A stretch of 46,231 nt of DNA from positions 1-46,231 of the forward strand of contig JAJZPQ010000029.1 of assembly GCA_021811085.1 (NCBI GenBank). The letters are read 5' to 3'. Position numbers and translations under genes: made by a program. How positions within the stretch are numbered: the stretch's first letter is position 1; every line of letters begins with the position of its first letter. This DNA is from Pseudomonadota bacterium. GTDB taxonomy: Bacteria; Pseudomonadota; Gammaproteobacteria; Burkholderiales; SG8-39. Positions 1-8,116 of this stretch are shown in pieces. The notes under the pieces were generated by a model that had not been told where the DNA came from, did not search any database, and was given only the letters and a program-made list of their open reading frames with translations.

Positions 1-411
1 TTTGCCGTTGGCCGACAGACTGCCGAGGATGTTCGAAGGATCGGAACCGAGCACGCGGTTGAGTGCAACCGAGTTGCTGTTGGGTTGCACGAACCGGACC
101 GCTTCTGTCTGGCCGATGCTGAAGCTTTGCCAGTTGATCGCCGCATTCTGGCTCGCCTGGTTGATCGTCGTCGTGCCGGCGCCGCCGGTGATGCTTGCGC
201 TGCCCGCCGAGACCGTGCCGCCCGCAGGCGCAGCGTACACATTCGAACCGAACGCCAGCATCAGCGACAGCGCCAGCCCTTTCACTGCGAAGCGCAAGTT
301 CCTCGCCGTTGCGCCGGGCGAGGATCGCCTGCCGCCGCTCTTGGCGTTTTCGGAGGCGGCAACAAATGTGCCGGTCTTGTCGTTCCAGATCGATCGGTAA
401 ATGCGGTTCAT
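1..411 (-). CDS. Filamentous haemagglutinin-type exoprotein (TpsA), N-terminal part only
   Basis: The reading frame starts at ATG 411 and runs off the window start without a stop, so only 137 codons are visible. The N-terminus, MNRIYRSIWNDKTGTF, is a typical extended signal peptide region (ESPR) of large autotransporter and TpsA proteins. A hydrophobic signal core (about residues 44-60) ends in VYA-AP. The following stretch, with NRVLGSDPSNILGSLSANG at the edge, matches the start of the haemagglutination-activity (TPS) domain that TpsB transporters recognise. The gene lies 60 bp downstream of tpsB on the same strand, the usual order of a two-partner secretion operon. The product should be exported by Sec and secreted across the outer membrane by the neighbouring TpsB. 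Adhesin, haemolysin or contact-dependent inhibition toxin cannot be told apart, because the C-terminal part is outside the window. Confidence 0.88.
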   Translation of the reverse strand, partial: MNRIYRSIWNDKTGTFVAASENAKSGGRRSSPGATARNLRFAVKGLALSLMLAFGSNVYAAPAGGTVSAGSASITGGAGTTTINQASQNAAINWQSFSIGQTEAVRFVQPNSNSVALNRVLGSDPSNILGSLSANGK

Positions 412-471
412 GATGTTGTTCCGATGTGCTCTTATATTGTGTTCAGTCGATGTTGGTGGCGGATGCCGCGA

Positions 472-2145
472 TCAAAAGAATTTCACGACCTGGATCCAGA
501 ATCGGCCGTTCTTGTCCGGGGCCGAAGTCGCTGCTTCGCTGCCGAGCTTTTGCGCCCAATACGCATTCACTACAAAATTGTTGTAGTCCGCCCAGGTGAG
601 CCCAACCCCGGCTCCGCTCAGCGTTCTATGATTGTCGTCGCCGGCCCAGGGATTCTTGTTGTGGGTCACCGAGCCGCTATCGACGAAACCGACCAGATGC
701 ATTTGCCCCGGCATGCCCGCGGAGAACTTCGGCAGCAGCAGTCTCGCCTCCAGCGTTACGACAAAGCCCTCGTCCGAATAGGCTTCACCTACCGGGTAGG
801 CCCGCACCGCGTACGGGCCGCCCAGGCCCATCTTCTCCGAGATGTCCAGGTTCTTCGAGGCGAACTGCCCGTTGATCGCGCCGTATAGCGAAACCTTGTC
901 GGTGACGCGCTGCAGCCGCGCCGCGCTGTACGACAGTTTCTGGTAATGCCCGTTGGTACGCGCCGTCGCCGCATCCAGGGCCCGCGCCGCCGGCGTCTCG
1001 ATGTCGAGGTCGCCGAAACTCTGAGTGAGCGAATAGCTGTTCGCCCCGCCGCCGCCGAAACCGTCGAGATGGTTGCCGGAGAGGCCCACCCACCCGACAT
1101 GGGCGGTCTTGTCGGTGACCGAAGAGGTCAGGTCCACCTTGTCCTGGAAGGTCTTGGCGTCATAGCCGGCGAGCGCGTACAGATTGGTATTGCGCGTGCG
1201 AATCAGCGGATAGCTGCCGTAGATGCTCGCGATCTCCACCGTGCCATGAGCATGCAGGGGAGCGAACTCTTCGCCCAGCCGGTAATTCAGGCCCGTGTAG
1301 GCGACGCCTAAGGTCGCCTTGCCGAACAGGGCTTGATAGGACGCGCGGCCGTAATTCAGCCCCGAACCCGAAGTCAGCACGCGCAGGCTCGCCACGTCGC
1401 CGCGGCCGAAAGGATTATTGAGGTTGATGGTCGCGCCGACGCGATATTCGCCGGTGTAGTAGTTGCCTGCATTGTCGGCTTCGACGCTCCCTGTGACTGC
1501 GCGTCCCGGGGTCACGTCGACAATCAGGTCCGATGTGCCCACCTCGACGCCGGGGGCGAGCGTGGAGCGCACGTTCACGCCGGGAATGTCGGACAGCAGC
1601 AGCAGGCGGTTCTCCAGCGGAGCGATCGCGATCGTGTCCCCGCTGTTAAGGCCGTCGAGCACTCCTGTCGCCAGCGGATCGGCGAGCTTGCTCTGATTGC
1701 GCAGGGTGACGCTGCCGTAGCGGCCCTCGATCACGGTAATGTTTATCGATCCGTCCTTGACGTCCTGCGCGGGCAGATAGGCCTGCGCCACGAAATACCC
1801 CTTGCTGCGGTAATAGGCCGCGATCTTGGCTGCCATGCCGCGCAGCTCGGACAGCGTCAGTTCGCTGCCAGGCGTGAATCCGGTGAGCGCAACCAATTCG
1901 GCTTCGGAGTACAGCGTCTGTCCGGTCACATTCAGCGTATTGACCCTAATCTTGACCGTATCCGCAGCCGCGCTGGCCGGCATGCCGCCCTGCTCGATGC
2001 GGATTTCCGGAACGGCTTTTTGCAGCGCGGGCGCGGGCGGAATCTGCTGCATCTGGCCGCCTGCGCCGGGCGGGATCATCTGCTGCGCCAAGGCGCTCTG
2101 GCTCAGCGCCGCTAAGGCAATGGTTAACAACCGTATTTTCGACAT
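472..2145 (-). CDS. TpsB outer-membrane transporter (ShlB/FhaC/HecB family)
   Basis: This 557-residue protein is the outer-membrane partner of a two-partner secretion system. It has a signal peptide (cleavage near residues 20-21, ALAQQ), a proline-rich stretch, a POTRA_2 domain (about residues 68-145), a second POTRA (about 146-205) and a 16-strand ShlB-type barrel to the C-terminus. The barrel contains GGPYAVRAYPVGE, a variant of the conserved VRGY loop-6 motif, and ends in aromatic FF as outer-membrane proteins commonly do. Length and domain order fit the family. The next gene downstream begins a TpsA exoprotein. A copy of the palindrome sits at 2249-2268 with AATAAT at 2224-2229, so the operon probably belongs to the palindrome regulon. 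The family call is firm; the substrate is inferred from the neighbour. Confidence 0.93.
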   Translation of the reverse strand: MSKIRLLTIALAALSQSALAQQMIPPGAGGQMQQIPPAPALQKAVPEIRIEQGGMPASAAADTVKIRVNTLNVTGQTLYSEAELVALTGFTPGSELTLSELRGMAAKIAAYYRSKGYFVAQAYLPAQDVKDGSINITVIEGRYGSVTLRNQSKLADPLATGVLDGLNSGDTIAIAPLENRLLLLSDIPGVNVRSTLAPGVEVGTSDLIVDVTPGRAVTGSVEADNAGNYYTGEYRVGATINLNNPFGRGDVASLRVLTSGSGLNYGRASYQALFGKATLGVAYTGLNYRLGEEFAPLHAHGTVEIASIYGSYPLIRTRNTNLYALAGYDAKTFQDKVDLTSSVTDKTAHVGWVGLSGNHLDGFGGGGANSYSLTQSFGDLDIETPAARALDAATARTNGHYQKLSYSAARLQRVTDKVSLYGAINGQFASKNLDISEKMGLGGPYAVRAYPVGEAYSDEGFVVTLEARLLLPKFSAGMPGQMHLVGFVDSGSVTHNKNPWAGDDNHRTLSGAGVGLTWADYNNFVVNAYWAQKLGSEAATSAPDKNGRFWIQVVKFF

Positions 2146-2248
2146 GGCTCGCTCTTTCGTTCGTTATTGCGGAGAAGGTCGTCAATGTCCGGCCGACAAG
2201 GGCGGCATCTGCATTGCGAGGCAATTATTTCCGCTTATTTGCGCGTCT

Positions 2249-2268
2249 TCTGTGCGCTGGCAGACATA
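2249..2268 (-). promoter_or_regulatory. Crp-type palindrome upstream of tpsB
   Basis: Read on the minus strand this is TATGTCTGCCAGCGCACAGA, an imperfect inverted repeat. A strong -10-like hexamer, AATAAT, lies at 2224-2229 with its centre exactly 32 bp from the palindrome centre. This places the site at about -41.5 and leaves a leader of about 70 bases before tpsB. No convincing -10 is found at the matching distance in the plus direction. Confidence 0.7.
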
Positions 2269-2338
2269 AGACCCGACAATTGCGATTCGCGGCCGGCAGG
2301 TCATCCGCCGGCAAGTTATCGAGGACCGCAACGGATGC

Positions 2339-2363
2339 CTGAAAAGCCTTTTCAGACGGTCTG
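2339..2363. other. Overlapping short palindromes in the tpsB/yqjD-like intergenic region
   Basis: The 354-bp gap between tpsB and the DUF883 gene holds the Crp-type site plus this element. CTGAAAAG and CTTTTCAG form an inverted repeat around one base at 2339-2355, and CAGACGGTCTG overlaps it at 2353-2363. With almost no loop it looks more like a protein-binding site than a terminator. The rest of the gap shows no open frame that I can support. Confidence 0.4.
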
Positions 2364-2499
2364 TTAGGCCGTCCCGGCCGGTAAGCAATGTTGGATACCG
2401 CACCGACCGCGCGCGGCGCCGGGGATAAGCTTTGCCAAGGTGGGCCGCAGCAGCGCAGCTGTCCCGGCGCCGCCGGCCCGCCACACGATGGAGAATGCG

Positions 2500-2826
2500 A
2501 TGACCCGCTCCAATTCCGAAACCATGAAAAAGAAACTCCTCGCCGATTTCAACGCGGTCATGAGCGAAGCCGACCAGTTGCTGCAGCTGGTGACCGAGGA
2601 AGGCGGCGACAAGGCCAAGGCCTTGCGCGGCAGGGTGGAACACAACCTGAACGCAGCGAAGCAGAAGCTGCTCGATCTGGAAGACGCGGTGATGGAAAAG
2701 ACCAGGGCGACCGCGCACGCGACCGACGAGTATGTGCACGAGAATCCGTGGCAGACCGTGGCAGTCGCCGCGGGCCTGAGCGCCGCCATCGGCGCCGTGA
2801 TCGGCATGCTGCTGTGCCGCCGCTGA
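2500..2826 (+). CDS. DUF883 (ElaB/YqjD-like) membrane-anchored protein
   Basis: The 108-residue product has a charged, helical N-terminal region (about residues 1-78) with many Lys, Glu and Ala, the short motif ENPWQTVAVAAG, and one C-terminal transmembrane helix (about 84-104) ending in CRR. That architecture is diagnostic of the DUF883/YqjD/ElaB family, inner-membrane proteins that in E. coli bind ribosomes and accumulate in stationary phase. I chose ATG 2500 because GGAG at 2490-2493 sits six bases upstream; ATG 2488 is possible and would add four residues. The gene stands alone, and no palindrome copy was found in front of it on this strand. Confidence 0.85.
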   Translation: MTRSNSETMKKKLLADFNAVMSEADQLLQLVTEEGGDKAKALRGRVEHNLNAAKQKLLDLEDAVMEKTRATAHATDEYVHENPWQTVAVAAGLSAAIGAVIGMLLCRR

Positions 2827-3075
2827 GCCTGTTCGGCTGAATCCAGGTAGCGCGAACGCTGGCGCGCAACGGAGTTCCCGCCGCAGCGCGTTGAACTTTC
2901 CCGGCGCCTGCGCGCCTAATCCATCGGAATGCGCAATGTTCGGCGCGCCGGATCGAGGGCGTCGTTCCGGGCGAATTGTCGCATCCGCCCGCGCGTTACA
3001 GCGCGCAACTGGCGCGCTCCTTGGCGTGGCGCAAACCCGTCAGGCTGTTTAACCTTGTGCGAAAGAAAAATAATC

Positions 3076-4263
3076 ATGGCGACTACGCGGCCTGCGGCGA
3101 AGAAATCCTCCGGCATGAGCAAACGGCACGACTGCATCGCGCTCGTGCTTCAGGGCGGCGGCGCGCTGGGCGCCTATCAGGCCGGGGTCTATGAGCAGTT
3201 GTCCGGCACGCACTATCAACCCGATTGGGTCGTCGGCGTATCGATCGGTGCGATCAATGCGGCGCTGATTGCGGGCAATCCGCCGGCGCGCCGCATCGAG
3301 CGCCTGCAAGAGTTCTGGCACCAGGTGTCCTCCGGCATGGGGCCGCTGTCCGATGCGTTTGCCGCGCCGCCGTATGCGCGCGCCGCGGCAGGCATGCAGC
3401 GGCCGCGCGGCGCATTCAATCAATTCAGCGCGCTGTGGTCCGCAATGCTGGGCATCCCCGGCTTCTACCGGCTGCAGCTGCTGCCGGCCCTGCTGCAGCC
3501 CGATGGCACGCCGGCGGCACTGGGTTTGTACGATACCGCCCCGTTGCGCGCGACGCTCGAGCGCCTGGTCGATTTCGATCTGATCAACAGCAAGAAGGTG
3601 CGCCTGTCCATGGGGGCGGTCAATGTGCGCAGCGGCAACTCGGAATATTTCGACAATTTCGAGCGCGTCATCGGGCCGGAACATGTCATGGCCAGCGGCG
3701 CCCTGCCGCCCGCGTTTCCGCCGGTGACGATAGACGGCGAGGCCTACTGGGACGGCGGCATCGTGTCCAATACCCCGCTGCAATACGTGCTGGATATGCG
3801 CTCCAGGGAAAGCCTCCTCGTATTTCAGGTCGATCTGTTCAGCGCGTGCGGGGACATACCGGTCAACCTCGCCGGCGTGCAGCAGCGGCAGAAGGACATC
3901 CTTTATTCCAGCCGCACGCGCTACAACAGCAACATGGCGGCCGAGGTCGCCAATACGCGCAAGGCGATCTGCGACCTGCTGGGGAAGCTACCGAAGAAGC
4001 TGAAGGACGATGCCGCGGTCCGCAATCTGATGGCGTCCATGCATGCCGCGCCGACCGATATCGTGCATTTGATCTACAGGCAGGCCCGATATGAATTGGA
4101 GTCCAAGGACTACGAGTTCTCGCGCGCCTCGGTCCTGGACCATTGGCAGGCCGGACAGCAGGATCTGCGCGACACGATTGCGCATCCGGAGTGGCTCAAA
4201 TGCTCCGGTTTAACCGAGGGCGTGACCCAGTACGACTTGACGCGCCATACCCGGCCGCTCTGA
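3076..4263 (+). CDS. Patatin-like phospholipase
   Basis: This 395-residue serine hydrolase shows all patatin signatures: the oxyanion glycine loop GGGALGAY (about residues 27-34), the nucleophile elbow GVSIG with Ser56, and the DGG catalytic aspartate motif with Asp226. The C-terminal part after about residue 270 ([12 protein letters not shown] and following) resembles the DUF3734 extension seen in many proteobacterial patatins. The start at ATG 3076 leaves a short basic N-terminus before the domain; no strong ribosome site precedes it. Acetoacetate decarboxylase follows after 34 bp and 3-hydroxybutyrate dehydrogenase after that, an arrangement known from beta- and alphaproteobacteria and linked to hydroxybutyrate storage and turnover. 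Whether it acts on phospholipid or on another acyl ester cannot be read from the sequence. Confidence 0.9.
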   Translation: MATTRPAAKKSSGMSKRHDCIALVLQGGGALGAYQAGVYEQLSGTHYQPDWVVGVSIGAINAALIAGNPPARRIERLQEFWHQVSSGMGPLSDAFAAPPYARAAAGMQRPRGAFNQFSALWSAMLGIPGFYRLQLLPALLQPDGTPAALGLYDTAPLRATLERLVDFDLINSKKVRLSMGAVNVRSGNSEYFDNFERVIGPEHVMASGALPPAFPPVTIDGEAYWDGGIVSNTPLQYVLDMRSRESLLVFQVDLFSACGDIPVNLAGVQQRQKDILYSSRTRYNSNMAAEVANTRKAICDLLGKLPKKLKDDAAVRNLMASMHAAPTDIVHLIYRQARYELESKDYEFSRASVLDHWQAGQQDLRDTIAHPEWLKCSGLTEGVTQYDLTRHTRPL

Positions 4264-4297
4264 GCGGCGCACCCCGATACACGAGGATCCCCAATCG

Positions 4298-5047
4298 ATG
4301 AACATCGCCGAGGTCAAAGCCAATGCTTTTGCCATGCCGCTGACCAGCCCGGCATTTCCGCGCGGGCCGTACCGCTTCAGCCAGCGCGAATACCTGATCA
4401 TCACCTACCGCACCGATGCGGACGCGTTGCGCGCGCTGGTGCCCGAGCCGCTGGAAATCGGCGAACCGCTGGTGAAATTCGAATTCATCCGCATGCCCGA
4501 CTCGACCGGTTTCGGCGACTACACCGAATCCGGTCAGGTGATCCCGGTAAGCTTCCAGGGGGCGAAAGGCGGTTACGTGCACGCGATGTACCTGAACGAT
4601 CATCCGCCGATCGCCGGCGGGCGCGAACTGTGGGGCTTTCCGAAAAAGCTGGCGGCACCGACGCTGGAAACCGAGATCGACACGCTGGTGGGCACGCTCG
4701 ACTATGGAAAAGTGCGCGTCGCCAAGGCGACGATGGGCTTCAAGCACCGCACGGCCGATCGTGCCGCGGTGCTCGCCGCGCTCGCCGCGCCGAATTTTCT
4801 GCTCAAGATCATCCCCCACGTCGACGGTTCGGCGCGCATTTGCGAATTGGTGCGCTATTACACGACCGAGGTGACGCTCAAAGGCGCTTGGAGCGGACCG
4901 GGTTCGCTGGAGTTGCATCCGCATGCGCTCGCGCCGGTGGCGCAGCTGCCGGTGCTCAAGGTCGAATCGGCTTTGCATTTCATCGCAGATCTGACGCTCG
5001 ACCTGGGCGAAGTCGTGTACGACTATCTATCACCGCAAAAGGAGTAA
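4298..5047 (+). CDS. adc: Acetoacetate decarboxylase
   Basis: The 249-residue protein belongs to the acetoacetate decarboxylase family, which converts acetoacetate to acetone and CO2 through a Schiff base. The active-site stretch [10 protein letters not shown] carries the expected adjacent lysines (Lys116 and Lys117), corresponding to the reactive lysine pair of the clostridial enzyme. Full-length family similarity includes the N-terminal [11 protein letters not shown] and the later [20 protein letters not shown] segments. It lies between the patatin gene and the hydroxybutyrate dehydrogenase gene, with only three bases to the latter, so the three genes are almost certainly co-transcribed. 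Together they could turn 3-hydroxybutyrate into acetoacetate and then acetone, removing acid. Confidence 0.93.
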   Translation: MNIAEVKANAFAMPLTSPAFPRGPYRFSQREYLIITYRTDADALRALVPEPLEIGEPLVKFEFIRMPDSTGFGDYTESGQVIPVSFQGAKGGYVHAMYLNDHPPIAGGRELWGFPKKLAAPTLETEIDTLVGTLDYGKVRVAKATMGFKHRTADRAAVLAALAAPNFLLKIIPHVDGSARICELVRYYTTEVTLKGAWSGPGSLELHPHALAPVAQLPVLKVESALHFIADLTLDLGEVVYDYLSPQKE

Positions 5048-5050
5048 TGC

Positions 5051-5836
5051 ATGTCACGGCTCGAAGGAAAAGTTGCGTTCATCACGGGTGCAGCCAGCGG
5101 TATAGGCAAGGAAATCGCATTGGAATTTGCGCGCGAGGGCGCGCGCATCGCGATCGCCGACCTGAACAAGCAGGCGGCTGACGCCGCCGCCGCCGAAATA
5201 GAACAGACCGGCGCCAGGGCGATCGGCTTGGCGGTGGATGTCACCGACGAGGCCCAGGTCGAAGCCGCGGTGCAGGCGACCATCAAGACTTTCGGCAACA
5301 TCGACATCCTGATCAGCAATGCCGGCATCCAGATCGTTCACCCGATCGAGGAATTCAGCTTCTCCGACTGGAAAAAAATGCTGGCGATCCACCTCGACGG
5401 AGCATTCCTGACGACGCGCGCCTGCTTCAAGCAGATGGTCGCAAGCAACAAAGGCGGCAGCATCATCTACATGGGGTCGGTGCACTCCAAGGAGGCCTCG
5501 GTGCTGAAAGCCCCTTACGTCACCGCCAAGCACGGACTGATCGGCCTGGCGAAAACGGTGGCCAAGGAGGGTGCCGCGCACAATATACGCGCCAACGTCA
5601 TTTGCCCGGGCTTCGTGCGTACGCCGCTGGTGGCAAAGCAGATTCCGCAGCAGGCGAAGACGCTGGGCATAAGCGAAGACGAAGTGATCAAGAACGTCAT
5701 GCTCAAGGAAACGGTCGACGGCGAGTTCACCACGGTTGCCGACGTCGCCCAGGTGGCTTTGCTGTTCGCGTCATTTCCGACCAACGCACTGACCGGACAG
5801 TCGCTCGTGGTCAGCCACGGATGGTTCATGCAGTAA
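5051..5836 (+). CDS. bdhA: D-3-hydroxybutyrate dehydrogenase (SDR family)
   Basis: This 261-residue short-chain dehydrogenase has the NAD-binding motif [10 protein letters not shown] (about residues 12-21), the NAG motif and the catalytic YVTAK (Tyr156, Lys160) preceded by the usual serine in GSVHS. Length and the C-terminal [16 protein letters not shown] match bacterial D-3-hydroxybutyrate dehydrogenases, which interconvert 3-hydroxybutyrate and acetoacetate with NAD. AAAGGAG at 5038-5044 is an excellent ribosome site. The position directly after acetoacetate decarboxylase supports the substrate call. Confidence 0.9.
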   Translation: MSRLEGKVAFITGAASGIGKEIALEFAREGARIAIADLNKQAADAAAAEIEQTGARAIGLAVDVTDEAQVEAAVQATIKTFGNIDILISNAGIQIVHPIEEFSFSDWKKMLAIHLDGAFLTTRACFKQMVASNKGGSIIYMGSVHSKEASVLKAPYVTAKHGLIGLAKTVAKEGAAHNIRANVICPGFVRTPLVAKQIPQQAKTLGISEDEVIKNVMLKETVDGEFTTVADVAQVALLFASFPTNALTGQSLVVSHGWFMQ

Positions 5837-5852
5837 GCGCATATTTCAATAC

Positions 5853-5870
5853 GAGGGGCGCCATCCCCTC
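5853..5870 (+). terminator. Hairpin after the hydroxybutyrate operon
   Basis: GAGGGG and CCCCTC form a six-pair stem around GCGCCAT directly after bdhA. There is no long T run, so intrinsic termination is only moderately likely. The same GAGGGG/CCCCTC stem recurs after the genes ending at 7775 and 13973. Confidence 0.45.
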
Positions 5871-5988
5871 CTTCCGCCGCGGACTCTGACGCGCTCCCTG
5901 CGCGTGTGGCTGCGGTGGCGTGCGCCGCGCAATGCCGGCGCGCCTGTGGTTCTGCTCTCCCGCCGAAGTCCAAAAGAATATTTTCCGG

Positions 5989-6008
5989 TATGTGCGCTAG
6001 CGCGCAGA
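5989..6008 (+). promoter_or_regulatory. Crp-type palindrome upstream of ompA
   Basis: TATGTGCGCTAGCGCGCAGA matches the consensus at all but one position. A -10-like CACAAT lies at 6029-6034 with its centre 33 bp from the palindrome centre. The site precedes the ompA-entericidin-glycine-zipper cluster by about 130 bp. Confidence 0.72.
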
Positions 6009-6135
6009 TTGCCGCGGCATCGAAGCTGCACAATGCTTCATTGCCAGTCAGTTTCTCATGCCGTGATGTGCAGCTTTGCGGAAGTGGAAATGGAAGCTGC
6101 AGGCGGAGTCAAAGTTGTTTACCAGGAGTTACAGC

Positions 6136-6834
6136 ATGGACAAAACATTCAACAAGAAGCAAGTCGGACTGGCGCTGGCGTGCGCTCTGGCATTGGGCAT
6201 TCTGTCCGGCGCTGCGCAGGCCCAAGATGGGCAAAATCCCAACACCAAGGCCTATCTTGACGATTCCCGCGGCTCTGTCGTCATGAGCGGCACCGGCCTG
6301 TGCTGGCATACCGGCTTCGGCCCGCCTCCCGCCTCCAGCGCCGAATGCGACCCCAATTACGTAGCGCCTGCCGTGCCGGTGGCGAAAATCGAACCTGCTG
6401 CGCCCCAAACGGTCGCTGCGCTGACGCCGCCTGCACCGCGTCCGGTGGCCGAGAAGCTGACCCTGGATGCCGACACGCTGTTCGACTTCAACAAGGCGAC
6501 GCTGCGTCCCGCCGGACGCGACGCGCTCGACAGCTTCGTCGGCAAGCTCAGGGACATCAGCCCCGAAACCATCATGGCCATAGGCTATGCCGACCGTATC
6601 GGTACTGAGCGCTACAACCAGCGCCTGTCCGAGCAGCGCGTGGCGTCGGTGAAGGACTACCTCGTAAGCAAGGGCGTCGAGTCGGCCCGCGTCTACACCG
6701 AAGGCAAAGGCGAAACGCAGCCGGTCACCAAGGCCGGGGATTGCGCCGGCCCCAAGAGCGCGAAAGTAATCGCCTGCCTGCAGCCCGATCGCCGCGTGAA
6801 CATCGAAGTGATCGGCACCAAGGTCGCCCGCTGA
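6136..6834 (+). CDS. OmpA family outer-membrane protein
   Basis: The 232-residue product has a signal peptide (residues 1-30, ending AQAQ), a short region typical of Burkholderiales OmpA proteins (GLCWHTGFGPPPASSAECDP) and a C-terminal OmpA-like peptidoglycan-binding domain (about 108-230) with YADRIG and YNQRLSEQRVASVKDYL. The linker is Pro/Ala rich. It has no N-terminal eight-strand barrel, so it should tether peptidoglycan to the outer membrane. ATG 6136 is preceded by AGGAG; upstream in-frame starts have no such site. Two small envelope genes follow on the same strand before a pair of terminators, and a Crp-type palindrome precedes the cluster. Confidence 0.92.
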   Translation: MDKTFNKKQVGLALACALALGILSGAAQAQDGQNPNTKAYLDDSRGSVVMSGTGLCWHTGFGPPPASSAECDPNYVAPAVPVAKIEPAAPQTVAALTPPAPRPVAEKLTLDADTLFDFNKATLRPAGRDALDSFVGKLRDISPETIMAIGYADRIGTERYNQRLSEQRVASVKDYLVSKGVESARVYTEGKGETQPVTKAGDCAGPKSAKVIACLQPDRRVNIEVIGTKVAR

Positions 6835-6926
6835 TCGGCGGGAAAGTCCCGGCGCAACGACAAGGCCCGGCAGCAGCCGGCCCGGCGTTGCGATCCGGTT
6901 CGAACACACTCTAGATAGGAAACATC

Positions 6927-7076
6927 ATGATCAAAACAGTCTTGGCAGCTTTGGCACTGATTGGCGTTCTGGGCTCGCTCGCGGCCTGCAACACCGTCGA
7001 CGGCATGGGCAAGGACCTCGGGGCCGCAGGTGCGGCCACTTCGGATACCGCGCGCGACGTCGGCAGGAAGATGTAG
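6927..7076 (+). CDS. Entericidin-like small lipoprotein
   Basis: This 49-residue gene is a classic entericidin A/B family member. It has a hydrophobic signal with lipobox (SLAAC, lipidated Cys about residue 21), then NTVDGMGKDLGAAGAATSDTARDVG. Family members are small cell-envelope lipoproteins implicated in stress-linked lysis and antidote pairs, though their role outside enteric bacteria is unclear. It begins 92 bp after ompA and ends 75 bp before the glycine-zipper gene, on the same strand. AGGAAAC lies just upstream of the ATG. Confidence 0.85.
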   Translation: MIKTVLAALALIGVLGSLAACNTVDGMGKDLGAAGAATSDTARDVGRKM

Positions 7077-7151
7077 TTTGAAAACGGCAGCTGTCTCCTC
7101 GCCAAATATAGGCTGGAGGCAGCGGCATGACTCAATTTGAAGGAAATCCGC

Positions 7152-7775
7152 ATGGAAACGCAAGTGAAAACGATTGAACCCTCATCCGGTCAATTCCCCC
7201 AGGCCGTAATCTGGATCGCAGGCATTGCCTTGACCTTGTTCTGCGCCGTAGGCATCGCAGCGCTGATGGGCTGGATCCCGGAGTCGATGGGCGGTTCGAG
7301 CGACAAGACCGTGCTCGGTCAGCAGTCCGTAATTGCAGCGCCAGTCGCTGCCCCGAAAGTACACCGGGCCGCGCCATCGCAGCCCGCTGCGGCCGCGCAT
7401 GTTGCCCCCGTTCCCGCGTACACGGCGGCGATCGCGACCTGCGCCGAATGCGGCGTGATCGAATCGGTGCGCGAAATCGACGCCAAGGGCCAGGGTAGCG
7501 GTCTCGGCGCAGTAGGCGGCGGTGTCCTGGGCGGACTGCTGGGCAACCAGGTCGGTGGCGGCCGCGGACAGGATGTCATGACCGTGGTCGGCGTCGTCGG
7601 CGGCGCAGTGGCCGGCAACGAGGTCGAAAAGCGGGTGAAAGCGACCAAGAGCTATGAAGTCACCGTGCGCCTGCACGATGGTTCGAGCCGCGTCATCAGC
7701 GAAGCGAGTCAGCCGACCTGGCACATCGGCGACAAAGTCAAGATCGTCAACGGCGCGATTCAGTCGAACGCTTGA
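7152..7775 (+). CDS. Glycine-zipper 2TM protein, membrane anchored
   Basis: The 207-residue product starts with a short cytoplasmic segment and one transmembrane helix (about residues 17-38). An Ala/Pro linker follows, then CAECGVIESVREID. A glycine-zipper segment (about 117-160, GGGVLGGLLGNQVGGGRGQD and VVGGAVAGNEVEKRV) precedes a C-terminal domain ending GDKVKIVNG. This matches the SlyB/17-kDa-antigen glycine-zipper superfamily. The C-terminal half is clearly paralogous to the gene at 21655 in this window. I chose ATG 7152 because AAGGA at 7140-7144 is correctly spaced; a TTG at 7137 is less likely. Two terminators follow. Confidence 0.86.
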   Translation: METQVKTIEPSSGQFPQAVIWIAGIALTLFCAVGIAALMGWIPESMGGSSDKTVLGQQSVIAAPVAAPKVHRAAPSQPAAAAHVAPVPAYTAAIATCAECGVIESVREIDAKGQGSGLGAVGGGVLGGLLGNQVGGGRGQDVMTVVGVVGGAVAGNEVEKRVKATKSYEVTVRLHDGSSRVISEASQPTWHIGDKVKIVNGAIQSNA

Positions 7776-7797
7776 GTCCGCCGCGGGCGGTTTAGAA

Positions 7798-7822
7798 ACG
7801 AGGGGACGCATCCCCTCGTTTT
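7798..7822 (+). terminator. Intrinsic terminator after the OmpA cluster
   Basis: ACGAGGGGA (7798-7806) pairs perfectly with TCCCCTCGT (7811-7819) around CGCA, followed by TTT. It closes the cluster that starts at 6136. Confidence 0.85.
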
Positions 7823-7837
7823 GTTGAAGTCAGTCAA

Positions 7838-7876
7838 AGGCCATTTCGGTAATTCTGAAATGGCCTATTCATTTTT
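7838..7876. terminator. Second, likely bidirectional terminator
   Basis: AGGCCATTTC (7838-7847) pairs perfectly with GAAATGGCCT (7857-7866), followed on the plus strand by ATTCATTTTT. It backs up the terminator at 7798 and would also end transcription coming from the gene remnant on the minus strand at 7875-7967. Confidence 0.85.
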
Positions 7877-7967
7877 ACTTCTTGTCTTTGCTGATCTCGT
7901 GGCCGGAGATGCCGCCGACGGCACCATGTCCGCGGCACTTCGCGTACAGCAAGTCTTTGCATCGCTT
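7875..7967 (-). pseudogene. Remnant of a small glycine-zipper gene (C-terminal 30 codons)
   Basis: On the minus strand an open frame with no usable ATG, preceded by an in-frame stop, encodes KRCKDLLYAKCRGHGAVGGI followed by SGHEISKDKK and TAA. The GHGAVGGISGHEI segment looks like the tail of small glycine-zipper proteins. The 341-bp gap between 7775 and 8117 holds only this, the two terminators and the leader of the Crp gene. I infer a decayed gene whose 5' part is lost. A chance frame is possible. Confidence 0.38.
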
Positions 7968-8116
7968 TCATCTAAATCCTGCGCGATCGCCGCTGGAAAA
8001 AAGCAGCTTCCGCGAAACCCAGTCGTGAGAATAATCAATAGACGCGGCAAACAGGCTGGGTAAACTCCGATCTCAGGTCAATTCGATCGGCCGGTCGTTA
8101 CTCCAGGGAGGCCGCC

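Noticed and set aside
2339-2363. TTCAGACGG within a palindrome resembles the Neisseria DNA uptake sequence
   Set aside because: Only a single partial copy is present, and it lacks the last base of the core. The surrounding genes do not look neisserial, so chance is more likely.
2851-2870. CGCGAACGCTGGCGCGCAAC as another palindrome copy before the patatin gene
   Set aside because: The left half does not match and no -10 lies at the required distance.
7821-8063. 80-codon plus-strand frame between the terminators and the Crp gene
   Set aside because: It begins inside a terminator region, lacks a ribosome site and shows no protein-like pattern.
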